From: a bacterium
GTDB taxonomy: Bacteria; Patescibacteriota; Minisyncoccia; JAUYLV01
Length of the DNA stretch: 36,084 nucleotides
Direction: 5' to 3'
Assembly: GCA_030649025.1 (NCBI GenBank)
Contig: JAUSGO010000039.1
Coordinates: forward strand, 1 to 36,084
Below the pieces are notes generated by a model. It saw only the letters and a program-made list of their open reading frames with translations, did no database searches and had not been told where the DNA came from. The translations under genes and the position numbers were made by a program. Every line of letters starts with the position of its first letter. Positions within the stretch are counted from its first letter, which is position 1. This document shows, piece by piece, positions 1 to 6,499 of the stretch.

Positions 1-176
1 GCTTGCACAGTCCCGGCGGTGCGCTTATTGAGATTGTGTTCCTTTGGCTCGCCATCCTTGCCACGATCATCGCTTTTGCAAAAATCTCCAAACCGGCCGC
101 GCGGCTTCTGGTGCCCTACATTCTTTGGGTCAGTTTTGCCGCATACTTGAACTATGCCATTTGGGCGTTAAATTGA
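1..176 (+). CDS. TspO/MBR family protein, C-terminal fragment
   Basis: The reading frame is open from base 3 to the TGA at 174-176 and gives 57 residues; the start lies outside the window. The fragment has two hydrophobic helices and ends with WVSFAAYLNYAIWALN, the typical C-terminus of TspO/MBR (tryptophan-rich sensory/benzodiazepine-receptor-like) membrane proteins. LLVPYILWVSFAAYLN is the family's fifth transmembrane segment. Family members bind porphyrins and related ligands in the membrane; the role here is not known. A terminator-like hairpin follows about 105 bases downstream. Confidence 0.87.
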   Translation, partial: LHSPGGALIEIVFLWLAILATIIAFAKISKPAARLLVPYILWVSFAAYLNYAIWALN

Positions 177-282
177 CACGTGGCCGCAAGGAGTCCGTTT
201 CGGTTAAGCAAAAAAACTCCTGCGTCTGAGTCTTTTTGTTTTCTTTCGCGGGCGGCATCCCTGCTTTCAATGACTGGAATCC

Positions 283-336
283 GCCCGGGAGACCGAGGGG
301 GCCAGCCATCTTAATCCCCCTCCCCGGGGCTTTTTT
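283..336 (+). terminator. Rho-independent terminator after the TspO gene
   Basis: GAGGGGG (294-300) pairs with CCCCCTC around a 14-base loop. An outer GCCCGGG / CCCGGGGC pairing extends the stem, and six T follow at 331-336. The T tract is also the first six bases of a 31-bp repeat. Confidence 0.6.
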
Positions 337-361
337 GTTTCCCATCCGCAAAATCCGTTGT
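331..361 (+). repeat. 31-bp direct repeat, copy 1
   Basis: Identical over 31 bases to 1795-1825. It starts with the T tract of a terminator and continues with GTTTCCCATCCGC. The two copies bracket the gene at 515-1747, and each directly follows a terminator stem. Confidence 0.8.
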
Positions 362-388
362 TCAAGCGTGGCCGGGGGTTTACGAATT

Positions 389-485
389 GGAGTCAGGTAC
401 CATTTCTCGAGAGCTAAAATCTTTCTAAAATAGTTCTAAAGTAATTCTCAAGACTCCCTCGCGGGCTGTTTTAGTTTCTGCTATA
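389..485 (+). repeat. Diverged ~95-bp intergenic element, copy A
   Basis: Aligns along its whole length with 2820-2915. Shared blocks in order are GTCAGGTAC, GAGAG, AAAATAGTTCTAA, ATTCT, CGGG and TTTCT-TAT. The 3' end of this copy contains the probable -10 box of the downstream gene. No ORF spans it. It may be a non-autonomous mobile element or a conserved regulatory/RNA unit; the class is not known. Confidence 0.6.
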
Positions 486-487
486 CT
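479..487 (+). promoter_or_regulatory. Extended -10 promoter for the gene at 515
   Basis: TGC followed by TATACT (482-487) fits an extended -10 box. There is no good -35 hexamer 16-18 bases upstream, as is usual for extended -10 promoters. The predicted transcription start near 494 leaves about 20 bases of leader, which includes AAAAGGA before the ATG. Confidence 0.5.
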
Positions 488-514
488 TGGAACAAGTAAA
501 AAGGAATAGTTCAT

Positions 515-1747
515 ATGAAAAAAATTCTTTTGTCGGTAGGCATTCTTTTAGCCGTTGCGGCGGTTCTTTGGTTGTTATTTTCCCGCTTCAATGACGGCGG
601 TTTGAGCATTGCATCCGCGGACGGATCGGCAACGCTCTACTTGCCGGAAGGCGCGCTGCCTGAAGACGTCTCGCCTGCGGATGTCTCGATCGCCAAGGAG
701 GAAGTTGAAAATTTCTTTGTGAGCGGGAATGGCATGCCGCAAAAAGTGACTGCCTATAAGCTGTCACCGGACGGCCTTGAATTGAAGAAGCCGGCCACGA
801 TCACGCTGCTTTCGCGAAGTCTGCAGCAGGCAAAGGGAGCCTTCGCGGTTCCGCTGATGTTCCATAAATCGAAGGACGCAGTCGAGGTCGTAGCGGATAC
901 ATCGGTCGCTCTAAAAGAGGACGGGACGCTCGCCCTTTCTGGCCGCATATCACATTTCAGCTGGATTCTCGATTCCGGCGGGCAATATCCTGTTTTCTAC
1001 GCGAGTCTGGAACCGTATTCGGTGGACGTGGCCGTCGGTGAGACTGTTCGCGTGAAAGTGACGGTTTCGCACCTCGTTAAGGACAATTTTGGCAATAACG
1101 GCTCGCCCGTGTTCAATGTCGCGCCGGGCACAACCTGGCGGGTTAATTCGGACGGCAAAGAGCATTATCTCACCGAGATCAGCAATTCCTTTCGGCCGAG
1201 CCGGATGGATATTCCTGCGGGGGAATTTCCTCAGACGCAGACGGAATACGTTCTTGAGCAGGATATGACCTGCGCAAAGCAGGCGCATACCACGCTCATC
1301 GGACGCGGCGGTTTCCTCATTGAATATACGCCGCAGCGGACTATCCCGTATTTCTACCAGGATCCGGACGGGACGCGCCGGGATCTGGTGGAAGTCCTGC
1401 CGCGTGCGCGGGTGAACCTTAGCGACGTGTTCCAGTCTTATCTTTATGATTGCGGACGGATTCCGCCGGTGGCTACGGTCACGCCGACGCCGACTCCGCG
1501 CCGGGACGTTTCTTCGGGCAGTAAAATCGACGTGGTCGAATACCAGGGCAAGCAGCTGCTCGAGTATAGTTTGACTTCGATGGCTGCACATCCCGGATGC
1601 GATGAGAGTCATTGGCACGCAAACGATATTGGAGCGGCAAAGACCATTGCGGGCGAAGCGGTTCCGGATACGGATGTGAATGGTTGCGGCTTCGGTACGA
1701 TGTCGTCCCATCCCATGATTCGGGTTCCGGATACCCGGCCGCGTTGA
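515..1747 (+). CDS. Membrane-anchored exported protein of unknown function
   Basis: 410 residues. An N-terminal hydrophobic segment (about residues 4-22) is followed by an extracytoplasmic beta-rich region. Residues 31-55 (SADGSATLYLPEGALP) resemble the start of ZU5-like or cell-surface beta domains. A TPTPTP linker lies near residue 327. The C-terminal ~55 residues form a Cys/His-rich module with HPGCDESHWHA and then NGCGFG, which could bind a metal. The ATG start is supported by AAAAGGA 8 bases upstream and the extended -10 box. A strong terminator follows, so the gene is monocistronic. I do not recognise a characterised family. Confidence 0.85.
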   Translation: MKKILLSVGILLAVAAVLWLLFSRFNDGGLSIASADGSATLYLPEGALPEDVSPADVSIAKEEVENFFVSGNGMPQKVTAYKLSPDGLELKKPATITLLSRSLQQAKGAFAVPLMFHKSKDAVEVVADTSVALKEDGTLALSGRISHFSWILDSGGQYPVFYASLEPYSVDVAVGETVRVKVTVSHLVKDNFGNNGSPVFNVAPGTTWRVNSDGKEHYLTEISNSFRPSRMDIPAGEFPQTQTEYVLEQDMTCAKQAHTTLIGRGGFLIEYTPQRTIPYFYQDPDGTRRDLVEVLPRARVNLSDVFQSYLYDCGRIPPVATVTPTPTPRRDVSSGSKIDVVEYQGKQLLEYSLTSMAAHPGCDESHWHANDIGAAKTIAGEAVPDTDVNGCGFGTMSSHPMIRVPDTRPR

Positions 1748-1756
1748 GCGGTCTCC

Positions 1757-1800
1757 AAAAAATACCCGCATCCAAAAAATGCCCGCAAAGGGTATTTTTT
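1757..1800 (+). terminator. Rho-independent terminator of the gene at 515
   Basis: AAAAAATACCC (1757-1767) is fully complementary to GGGTATTTTTT (1790-1800), with a 22-base loop and a terminal T6. It begins 9 bases after the stop codon. Confidence 0.85.
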
Positions 1801-1825
1801 GTTTCCCATCCGCAAAATCCGTTGT
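1795..1825 (+). repeat. 31-bp direct repeat, copy 2
   Basis: Identical to 331-361 and again placed at the T tract of a terminator. Between here and the next gene (1826-2069) I see no credible gene, only the hairpin at 1895-1924. Confidence 0.8.
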
Positions 1826-1894
1826 CCGGACAGGAGCAGAGGGGGGTAGAGTATGGGGAACGGACACCAACCCCAACCCCCTCCCCACCAAACA

Positions 1895-1924
1895 CATCCT
1901 TACAAACTGGAGTTTGTAAGGATG
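1895..1924. repeat. Perfect 30-nt hairpin (REP-like palindrome)
   Basis: CATCCTTACAAACT (1895-1908) is followed by GG and then its exact reverse complement (1911-1924). There is no T tract, so it is not an ordinary terminator. The short loop and long perfect stem resemble repetitive extragenic palindromes mobilised by Y1 (REP-associated) transposases. No second copy was found in this window. Confidence 0.6.
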
Positions 1925-2069
1925 ACAACCTCAAGTCTCAAGACATCAACAGCAAGCAAAAGGAACAGGGGAAGCCCGATGGGCCGCAGAAGGAGCAAGC
2001 TGGCGCGCCGACCCCCGCAGTTCCGCAGGAGCAACCCGCATCCGGCCCGGGAGAATGTGGATAACCCCC

Positions 2070-2123
2070 TTGCGCTAATTCGGGGAATGTAATATATTTA
2101 TTACGTAAGAAATATATTACATT
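2070..2123 (+). promoter_or_regulatory. Promoter inside a 38-bp palindromic operator
   Basis: The -35 box TTGCGC (2070-2075) and the -10 box TATATT (2093-2098) have the ideal 17-base spacing. The -10 lies in the left arm of a perfect inverted repeat: AATGTAATATATT (2086-2098) and AATATATTACATT (2111-2123). A smaller palindrome TTACGTAA sits between the arms. The site covers -10 and the start point, a place where a dimeric repressor would block transcription. The XRE protein at 2569-2763 is the obvious candidate for autoregulation. Confidence 0.7.
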
Positions 2124-2137
2124 TAATCACCCTTTCT

Positions 2138-2566
2138 ATGCTTGGCAAACCCGAATGGTTCAAAATGCGCAAATACGGCGGCTGGGGCATAATGCCCCGG
2201 ACGTGGCAGGGCTGGGTGTATATCCTGGGCATGCTGGCGCCATTGTTCATTATTAACAATCTTCCGTTCCTCGACGACCGGACGCAGCTAGCGGCCTTTG
2301 CCGTCTGGGCGGCCGTATTTGCAGCCGACGCGTTCGACATCATGATACGTATGCCGAAAGACGAACGGGAACGGCAGCATGAAGCGTTCGCGGAGCGGAA
2401 CGCCATGTGGGCCATGGTCATCGTCCTTACCGCTGGCGTCGCCTTCCGTGTCGCCCAAGGGATTGCGATGCACCAATTTGCCGTCGACCCCATCATCCTT
2501 ATCGCGCTTTTTTGCGGACTTGCGGCAAAAGCGATAACCAACATCTACCTGGACAGGCATAACTAG
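2138..2566 (+). CDS. Small membrane protein paired with an XRE regulator
   Basis: 142 residues. A short charged N-terminus ([14 protein letters not shown]) is followed by about four hydrophobic helices: roughly 25-42, 50-68, 87-106 and 118-133. The gene stops 2 bases before the ATG of the XRE gene, so the two are probably translationally coupled. Such small membrane protein/XRE pairs recur in CPR and Firmicutes genomes; the function is unknown. The ATG at 2138 has no clear Shine-Dalgarno; ATG 2162 is an alternative. Confidence 0.8.
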   Translation: MLGKPEWFKMRKYGGWGIMPRTWQGWVYILGMLAPLFIINNLPFLDDRTQLAAFAVWAAVFAADAFDIMIRMPKDERERQHEAFAERNAMWAMVIVLTAGVAFRVAQGIAMHQFAVDPIILIALFCGLAAKAITNIYLDRHN

Positions 2567-2568
2567 AT

Positions 2569-2763
2569 ATGAAAACGCACATTGAACAGTTCAGAAAAAA
2601 ACTCGGGCTTACCCAGGAGGAACTTGCGCGCCGCGTCGGCGTAGCCAGACAAACGATCATCGCGCTTGAGCAGGGAAAATATAATCCTTCGCTTGGACTC
2701 GCGCATGCCCTGACGCGGACCCTTAAGCAACGGTATATCGAGGATGTATTTGTTCCCGATTGA
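2569..2763 (+). CDS. XRE-family helix-turn-helix regulator
   Basis: 64 residues, nearly all one HTH_3 domain. [20 protein letters not shown] holds the HTH: helix 2 is QEELARRVG and recognition helix 3 is [27 protein letters not shown] completes the fold and a short tail (VFVPD) follows. This is the YgzD-like short XRE type usually cotranscribed with a small membrane protein, as here. It probably binds the palindrome at 2086-2123 and represses its own operon. Confidence 0.92.
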   Translation: MKTHIEQFRKKLGLTQEELARRVGVARQTIIALEQGKYNPSLGLAHALTRTLKQRYIEDVFVPD

Positions 2764-2819
2764 ATATACCGGCGCCTTTTCCATTTCATCCGGATATTTT
2801 CCGGAGCAACGGCGGAAAC

Positions 2820-2915
2820 GGCGTCAGGTACGCTTTTTTTGAGAGATGAAAATTTTTTAAAATAGTTCTAAGATTCTTTCCAATACTCTCTTTGCCGGGG
2901 GATTTTTATTTCTAT
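2820..2915 (+). repeat. Diverged ~95-bp intergenic element, copy B
   Basis: Partner of 389-485: GTCAGGTAC, GAGAG, AAAATAGTTCTAA and TTTCTAT are conserved in order. Unlike copy A it does not end in a good -10 box. It lies between the XRE gene and the structured region before 3050. Confidence 0.6.
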
Positions 2916-2958
2916 CGCCAGAAGATCCCCAAAAACCTTTACGGGGGCTGACCGGAGT

Positions 2959-3075
2959 GGTTGCTGGCCCGTAACGGCCAGCCACCTAGGGCAGCGACCG
3001 AGACGGGTCAATGCCACGAAAAAAATCGCCTAGTCAAGGCGATTTTTTTGTTGCGGTTCGAACCCAAGACCCGTC
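2959..3075 (+). ncRNA. Candidate structured RNA region, unidentified
   Basis: GGTTGCTGGCC (2959-2969) and GGCCAGCCACC (2976-2986) form a hairpin with 10 of 11 pairs around a 6-base loop. An outer helix GACGGGTC (3002-3009) / GACCCGTC (3068-3075) encloses a terminator hairpin (3019-3049) and the palindrome GGTTCGAACC (3055-3064). No credible ORF covers it. It could be a small RNA or decayed sequence. I tested it as a tRNA T-arm and it fails. Confidence 0.3.
3019..3049 (+). terminator. Rho-independent terminator
   Basis: AAAAAATCGCCT and AAGGCGATTTTTT pair around AGTC, with seven T at the 3' end. It can work on both strands. On the plus strand it would end transcription from the XRE operon or from an upstream small RNA. 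Confidence 0.75.
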
Positions 3076-3199
3076 AATAAAAACGGCCTAACCGCAATTG
3101 TTTTATCCGTGGCATATCGGTCTGATCTCCTGTAAGATGCATATACACTATTAAATCAAAGGTCGGGTCCAGCATATCATAACTAATCACCATATCTCC

Positions 3200-3505
3200 G
3201 TGAAAAATAAACTTATCATAGTAATCGCCGCGGTTGTCATTCTTGCCGTATTCATTGCTGTTCGACAGAACGGGAATCGGGCGCCGCAAACCGCCGAGGC
3301 TCCTGTTGCAACACAGACGCCGTCGGTTGCGCCGTCCACAGCACTGGCTTCGGGCAATGTTAATGACATCACCAACGAGCTGCTGCAAAATTCTACCGCA
3401 GAAGCTGACAACTTTAATACGGAAATCGGCGACAAGACAACACTTAGTGCGGACGCTCAGGAGATTGGGAACGTAGGCCAAACCTATGATGAAAATTCAC
3501 TTTAA
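3200..3505 (+). CDS. Small single-pass membrane-anchored protein
   Basis: 101 residues from a GTG start at 3200; no ATG is available in frame. KNKL is followed by one hydrophobic helix (about residues 5-21), then a low-complexity Ala/Pro/Thr/Gln stretch (22-50) and a polar tail ending DENSL. The topology suggests an N-terminal anchor with an outside domain. Its last 20 bases overlap the next gene, implying coupled expression. A weak promoter (TTAAAT, 17 bases, TATCAT at 3175-3180) lies upstream. No family recognised. An ORF on the opposite strand covers most of it but has poor composition. Confidence 0.65.
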   Translation: MKNKLIIVIAAVVILAVFIAVRQNGNRAPQTAEAPVATQTPSVAPSTALASGNVNDITNELLQNSTAEADNFNTEIGDKTTLSADAQEIGNVGQTYDENSL

Positions 3506-4268
3506 GAATGCCGCCAAAGGACTTATAGCCTCGGCGATGCTGCCCGGCCTTCTCTACCCCGTCGCAATGTTCGCGCAGGGTCAGGCTGCGGCACAGAAAG
3601 GATTTTGTGCCGTGCTTCCCAATTTCACTTCGCAGACCGAAGGAAATTTTGTCGATCGCATGGCAAAACTGGAAGCGAAACGCGCCGAGCGCGAGCAGAA
3701 TCTTGCGACCCAAAGAAGCGAACGCGACACGCGGCTTAGCGAGAATCGCGCTGCGTGGGAGACCCGCTTCCAGGAGCACTACGCGAAACTTGAGGCGAAC
3801 GCCAAGGACGATGCCCAGAAGCAGGCGATTATCGTCTTCCAGCGGGCAGTGAATGCGGCCGTACGCGCAAGACAGGCTGCATTCGATGCGGCCAAAGACG
3901 CTTTCCGCCAGGCATTAGACCAGGCAATCGCCACTCGCAAAACCGGCATAGATGCGGCGGTAACCGCTTTTAAGAACGCACGAACGGTCGCGTTGGCCAA
4001 GGCGACGGCCGATTGCGCAAGCAATGTGGCTCCGCAGACGGTACGCCAGAACTTGCAAGCGGCCTTAAAAGCTGCGCGCGAGAAATTCCAAACCGACCGG
4101 CAGGCCGTGGAGAAGAAGGGAGAAGCTCTCGAGTCCCTGATCGATGCCAGGAAAGCAGCGGTAAAAAAGGCCCAGGACGATTTCAAGACCGCCATTGAAA
4201 AAGCCCGAGATGCGCTAAAAGTCGTACTTGGCGCGTCGACTTCCCCGCAACCATCCCCGTCCGAATAA
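3486..4268 (+). CDS. Exported Ala-rich coiled-coil protein
   Basis: 260 residues. Residues 1-37 form a signal peptide (basic MMKIHFKNAAKG, hydrophobic core, AMFAQGQAAA). From about residue 55 to 250 the protein is almost all charged, Ala-rich helix (for example KLEAKRAEREQN, RAVNAAVRARQAAFDAAKDA), predicted as long coiled coil. It ends in a short Ser/Pro tail. Such proteins are common in CPR genomes, and the partial gene at 35664 has the same design. It overlaps the previous gene by 20 bases. A strong terminator follows. The function is unknown; an envelope-spacer role is a guess. Confidence 0.85.
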   Translation: MMKIHFKNAAKGLIASAMLPGLLYPVAMFAQGQAAAQKGFCAVLPNFTSQTEGNFVDRMAKLEAKRAEREQNLATQRSERDTRLSENRAAWETRFQEHYAKLEANAKDDAQKQAIIVFQRAVNAAVRARQAAFDAAKDAFRQALDQAIATRKTGIDAAVTAFKNARTVALAKATADCASNVAPQTVRQNLQAALKAAREKFQTDRQAVEKKGEALESLIDARKAAVKKAQDDFKTAIEKARDALKVVLGASTSPQPSPSE

Positions 4269-4286
4269 GCTTTTCTGATCACGAAC

Positions 4287-4316
4287 AAAATACCCGCCTA
4301 TCTAGGCGGGTATTTT
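4287..4316. terminator. Rho-independent terminator (bidirectional)
   Basis: AAAATACCCGCCTA and TAGGCGGGTATTTT pair over 14 bases around a 2-base centre, with T-rich ends on both strands. It ends the 3200-4268 operon and could also stop minus-strand transcription through 4333-4569. Confidence 0.88.
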
Positions 4317-4332
4317 GTCGAGAGATATAAAT

Positions 4333-4569
4333 TTATCGGATCTTCCGATGCCGCGTTGTTCTGCTCTGGCCGATGCGTTCCACTTTCTTGAGACGCATCC
4401 AAGTAGGATGAACATCAGCAAGAGCTGGTGTTTTTCCTTTTATAACGCGGTTATTTTTAAGTTCTAGCCTTCGATTATCGGCGCAAACAGTGGCAAGAGC
4501 ACTTTTTATGATGAGGTACGGTTCGTACGCCTGAATGTTGAGTTTTTGGTCGGTCGGGAGGACATAATG
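4333..4569 (-). pseudogene. Start-less minus-strand ORF, probable gene remnant
   Basis: Read on the minus strand, 78 codons are open between a TGA (4570-4572) and the TAA at 4333-4335. The product contains QKLNIQAYEPYLIIKSALAT and KGKTPALADVHPTWMRLKKV and ends with a basic tail. The composition is protein-like, but no ATG, GTG or TTG lies near its beginning. ATGs exist just upstream only in another frame. This fits a truncated or frameshifted gene. I do not recognise the family. Confidence 0.4.
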
Positions 4570-4599
4570 TCACTACCCACAAATAACGATAAATACATA

Positions 4600-4646
4600 T
4601 TGACAAACGATAAACCATAGATTAAGCTGTTGGTATTACTAACCAA
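4600..4646 (+). promoter_or_regulatory. Promoter and possible operator of the DUF2975 gene
   Basis: A perfect -35 consensus TTGACA lies at 4600-4605, but the position 17 bases on (TAAGCT) is a poor -10. An extended -10 TGGTATTAC (4631-4639) is the alternative; it sits in an inverted repeat TTGGT (4630-4634) / ACCAA (4642-4646). The leader would then be about 10 bases. Confidence 0.4.
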
Positions 4647-4655
4647 GAATCACCT

Positions 4656-5135
4656 ATGAAAAAAAGCTCACCAATATTTCTACAGGTGGTCATTGTGCTC
4701 ATCGGAATGGTGGCGCTTGCGGTCATGATCCGGTTTCCCTTGACCGAGGGAAGGGCCGTAAACTTAGACCTGTTCAGTATTTACTCCGATCCGTTCATCG
4801 TGTATGGGTACCTCGCGTCCATCCCATTTTTTATTGCGCTGTATCAAGCGTTTAAATTACTCGGATACATCGGGCAAAATGAAGTATTCTCATTAAGCTC
4901 CGTGAAAGCTTTAAGGACTATCAAATATTGCGCGATCATATTAAGCGCCTCAATTATAATGGCGGTACTGTACATAATGACATCTCATAATAAAGACGAC
5001 GATCCGGCGGGCTTTATTGCCATGGGCATTGTGACTACTTTTATTTCTATCGTAATCGCCACCGCGGCGGCTGTTTTCGAAAAACTTTTACAAAACGCGG
5101 TAAACATAAAATCAGAAAATGATCTGACGGTTTAA
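4656..5135 (+). CDS. DUF2975 family membrane protein (copy 1)
   Basis: 159 residues with four hydrophobic helices: about 8-25, 47-68, 89-108 and 119-143. The DUF2975 hallmark is IPFFIALYQAFKLLGYI followed by VFSLSSVKALRTIKYC; the C-terminus is KLLQNAVNIKSENDLTV. DUF2975 proteins are usually encoded next to a short XRE regulator, here at 5921. The second copy (5427-5909) is clearly paralogous (shared IPFFIALYQAFKLL, SVKALR-IKYC, ENDL-V end). The molecular function of the family is not established. Confidence 0.9.
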   Translation: MKKSSPIFLQVVIVLIGMVALAVMIRFPLTEGRAVNLDLFSIYSDPFIVYGYLASIPFFIALYQAFKLLGYIGQNEVFSLSSVKALRTIKYCAIILSASIIMAVLYIMTSHNKDDDPAGFIAMGIVTTFISIVIATAAAVFEKLLQNAVNIKSENDLTV

Positions 5136-5168
5136 CCCCGTCAAATAATTTTAAATCAACAAAATAAT

Positions 5169-5422
5169 ATGTATTTTGTATACATTTTACAGTCTGAAAA
5201 AGATAAAAACTCTATACCGGTTACACAAAAGATTTAAAATTAAGATTTGAGCAGCATCAAAAAGGACTAGTCGAGTCCACAAAAAACAGAAGACCGTTAA
5301 AGCTAATTTACTATGAAGCCTGTCTTAACCAGCAAGATGCAACGCATAGAGAGAAATATTTAAAACGAGCTTACGGGAAAAAGTTTTTAAAAAGTAGGCT
5401 CAAATCTTATTTGATGGGGTAA
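5169..5422 (+). pseudogene. Frameshifted GIY-YIG nuclease gene
   Basis: ATG 5169 opens MYFVYILQSEKDKNS, the N-terminus of single-domain GIY-YIG proteins (UPF0213/YhbQ-like). At 5211-5213 the frame breaks. One base further back in register, from 5213, it continues YTGYTKDLKLRFEQHQKG and reaches the TAA at 5420-5422 (KSRLKSYLMG). Loss of one base in a Ser codon after AAC explains the break; unrepaired, the frame hits TAA about 7 codons later. The intact protein would be about 84 residues. It ends 4 bases before the second DUF2975 gene. A sequencing error is possible. Confidence 0.82.
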
Positions 5423-5426
5423 ATTT

Positions 5427-5909
5427 ATGAAACAAGCATCAACATTATTTTTGAAGATAATCCTGATCGTAGCGGGTTGTAGCGTACTGGCTTTTTGCAT
5501 TTTTGCGATACCTGCAATAAGTAAGGGGGTGGGAGCAGAATGGCCGGAGCTATCTTATTTGAAATATCCTATCTTAATCCTCGGGTATATGACGGCGATT
5601 CCGTTTTTCATTGCGCTTTATCAGGCTTTTAAGCTTTTAACCTATATCGATAAAAATACAGCTTTCTCGGCAGTTTCGGTAAAAGCTCTTAGGTACATAA
5701 AATATTGCGGAGTTACAATGAGTATTTTGTATCTGGCCAGTATGCCGATCTTATTTCAAATCGCGGATGCGGATGACGCTCCGGGTGTCGTAGGATTCGG
5801 AATGCTTTTTGCCGTGGCTCCGCTTGTAGTCTCTGTCTTTGCCGCCGTGCTCCAAAAGCTTCTTCAGAATGCAATTGACATAAAATTAGAAAATGATCTG
5901 GTAGTTTAA
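5427..5909 (+). CDS. DUF2975 family membrane protein (copy 2)
   Basis: 160 residues, four helices in the same positions as copy 1 and the same signature (IPFFIALYQAFKLLTYI, SVKALRYIKYC, KLLQNAIDIKLENDLVV). It lies 4 bases after the GIY-YIG remnant and 11 bases before the XRE gene, so it is the natural operon partner of that regulator. Tandem duplication of DUF2975 with a nuclease gene between the copies is unusual. Confidence 0.9.
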   Translation: MKQASTLFLKIILIVAGCSVLAFCIFAIPAISKGVGAEWPELSYLKYPILILGYMTAIPFFIALYQAFKLLTYIDKNTAFSAVSVKALRYIKYCGVTMSILYLASMPILFQIADADDAPGVVGFGMLFAVAPLVVSVFAAVLQKLLQNAIDIKLENDLVV

Positions 5910-5920
5910 AAAGAACTTAT

Positions 5921-6124
5921 ATGAGTATAATAATCAACATTGATGTAATGCTGGCCAAGAGAAAAATGAGCGTTACCGAGCTTGCCGAGAAAGTCGGCAT
6001 CACGATGGCGAATATTTCTATCTTGAAGAATGGAAAGGCAAAAGCGATCAGGCTATCAACGCTGGAGGCGATTTGTAAAGCGTTGGAATGTCAGCCGGGA
6101 GATATTTTGGAATATAAAAAATAA
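5921..6124 (+). CDS. XRE/Cro-CI family regulator (YozG-like)
   Basis: 67 residues. Pattern of the HTH_26 Cro/C1 type: INIDVMLAKRKMSVTELAEK, then VGITMANISILKNGKAKAIR with the recognition helix, and LSTLEAICKALECQPGDILE, which closes the domain. This is the standard partner of DUF2975 membrane proteins. It probably regulates the 4656-6124 cluster. Confidence 0.92.
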   Translation: MSIIINIDVMLAKRKMSVTELAEKVGITMANISILKNGKAKAIRLSTLEAICKALECQPGDILEYKK

Positions 6125-6163
6125 TAAACAAATCAACATTGAAAACGTGTGTAATATAGTTAT

Positions 6164-6499
6164 ATGAGCATTTCAAGGACAAAATTTGTTATCTTCTTCC
6201 TTATTTCTGGGTTCGCCTTTCTTTTTATTACTACTTCACTTTTGGGTTCCACTGGCCCCCGAGGATTCCCTAAACACCCAGACTCTTTTCTGGGAACGGC
6301 GTCGCCAATAGCCTGGAAGAATGCCGTATCAACAATTATATTACCTATAAAAATTGTTTTAATAGGACCTTTGTTGCTTTCTACCGATTTTTTGCGGGAT
6401 GATCCGCCACCCCCGTTTATTGGTATCTATCTCCTTTTCTACTGGACGATTCTTGCTTCAATCATTCATTATCTCCTCGGCAAATTTAAACACTCTTAA
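6164..6499 (+). CDS. Small membrane protein, unknown
   Basis: 111 residues with about three hydrophobic segments: near 8-27, 55-73 and 86-103. A Pro/Gly-rich outside loop (STGPRGFPKHPDS) follows the first, and DDPPPPF precedes the last. It starts 39 bases after the XRE gene, near a weak AT-rich promoter (TATAGTTATATG). Base composition is more AT-rich than most of the window, as in the DUF2975 genes. No family recognised. Confidence 0.65.
   Translation: MSISRTKFVIFFLISGFAFLFITTSLLGSTGPRGFPKHPDSFLGTASPIAWKNAVSTIILPIKIVLIGPLLLSTDFLRDDPPPPFIGIYLLFYWTILASIIHYLLGKFKHS

Noticed and set aside
950-1897. 315-residue minus-strand ORF opposite the gene at 515
   Set aside because: It runs through the terminator and repeat, has Arg-rich shadow composition and no domain.
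3050-3075. GGTTCGAACC resembling a tRNA T-arm
   Set aside because: On neither strand do the flanking bases form a 5-bp T stem, and no anticodon or acceptor arm is in place.
3074-3481. 135-residue minus-strand ORF opposite the small anchored protein
   Set aside because: Its first half is a Cys/Arg-rich shadow. The last ~40 residues (DPTFDLIVYMHLTGDQTDMP) look more protein-like but are too short to call a gene.
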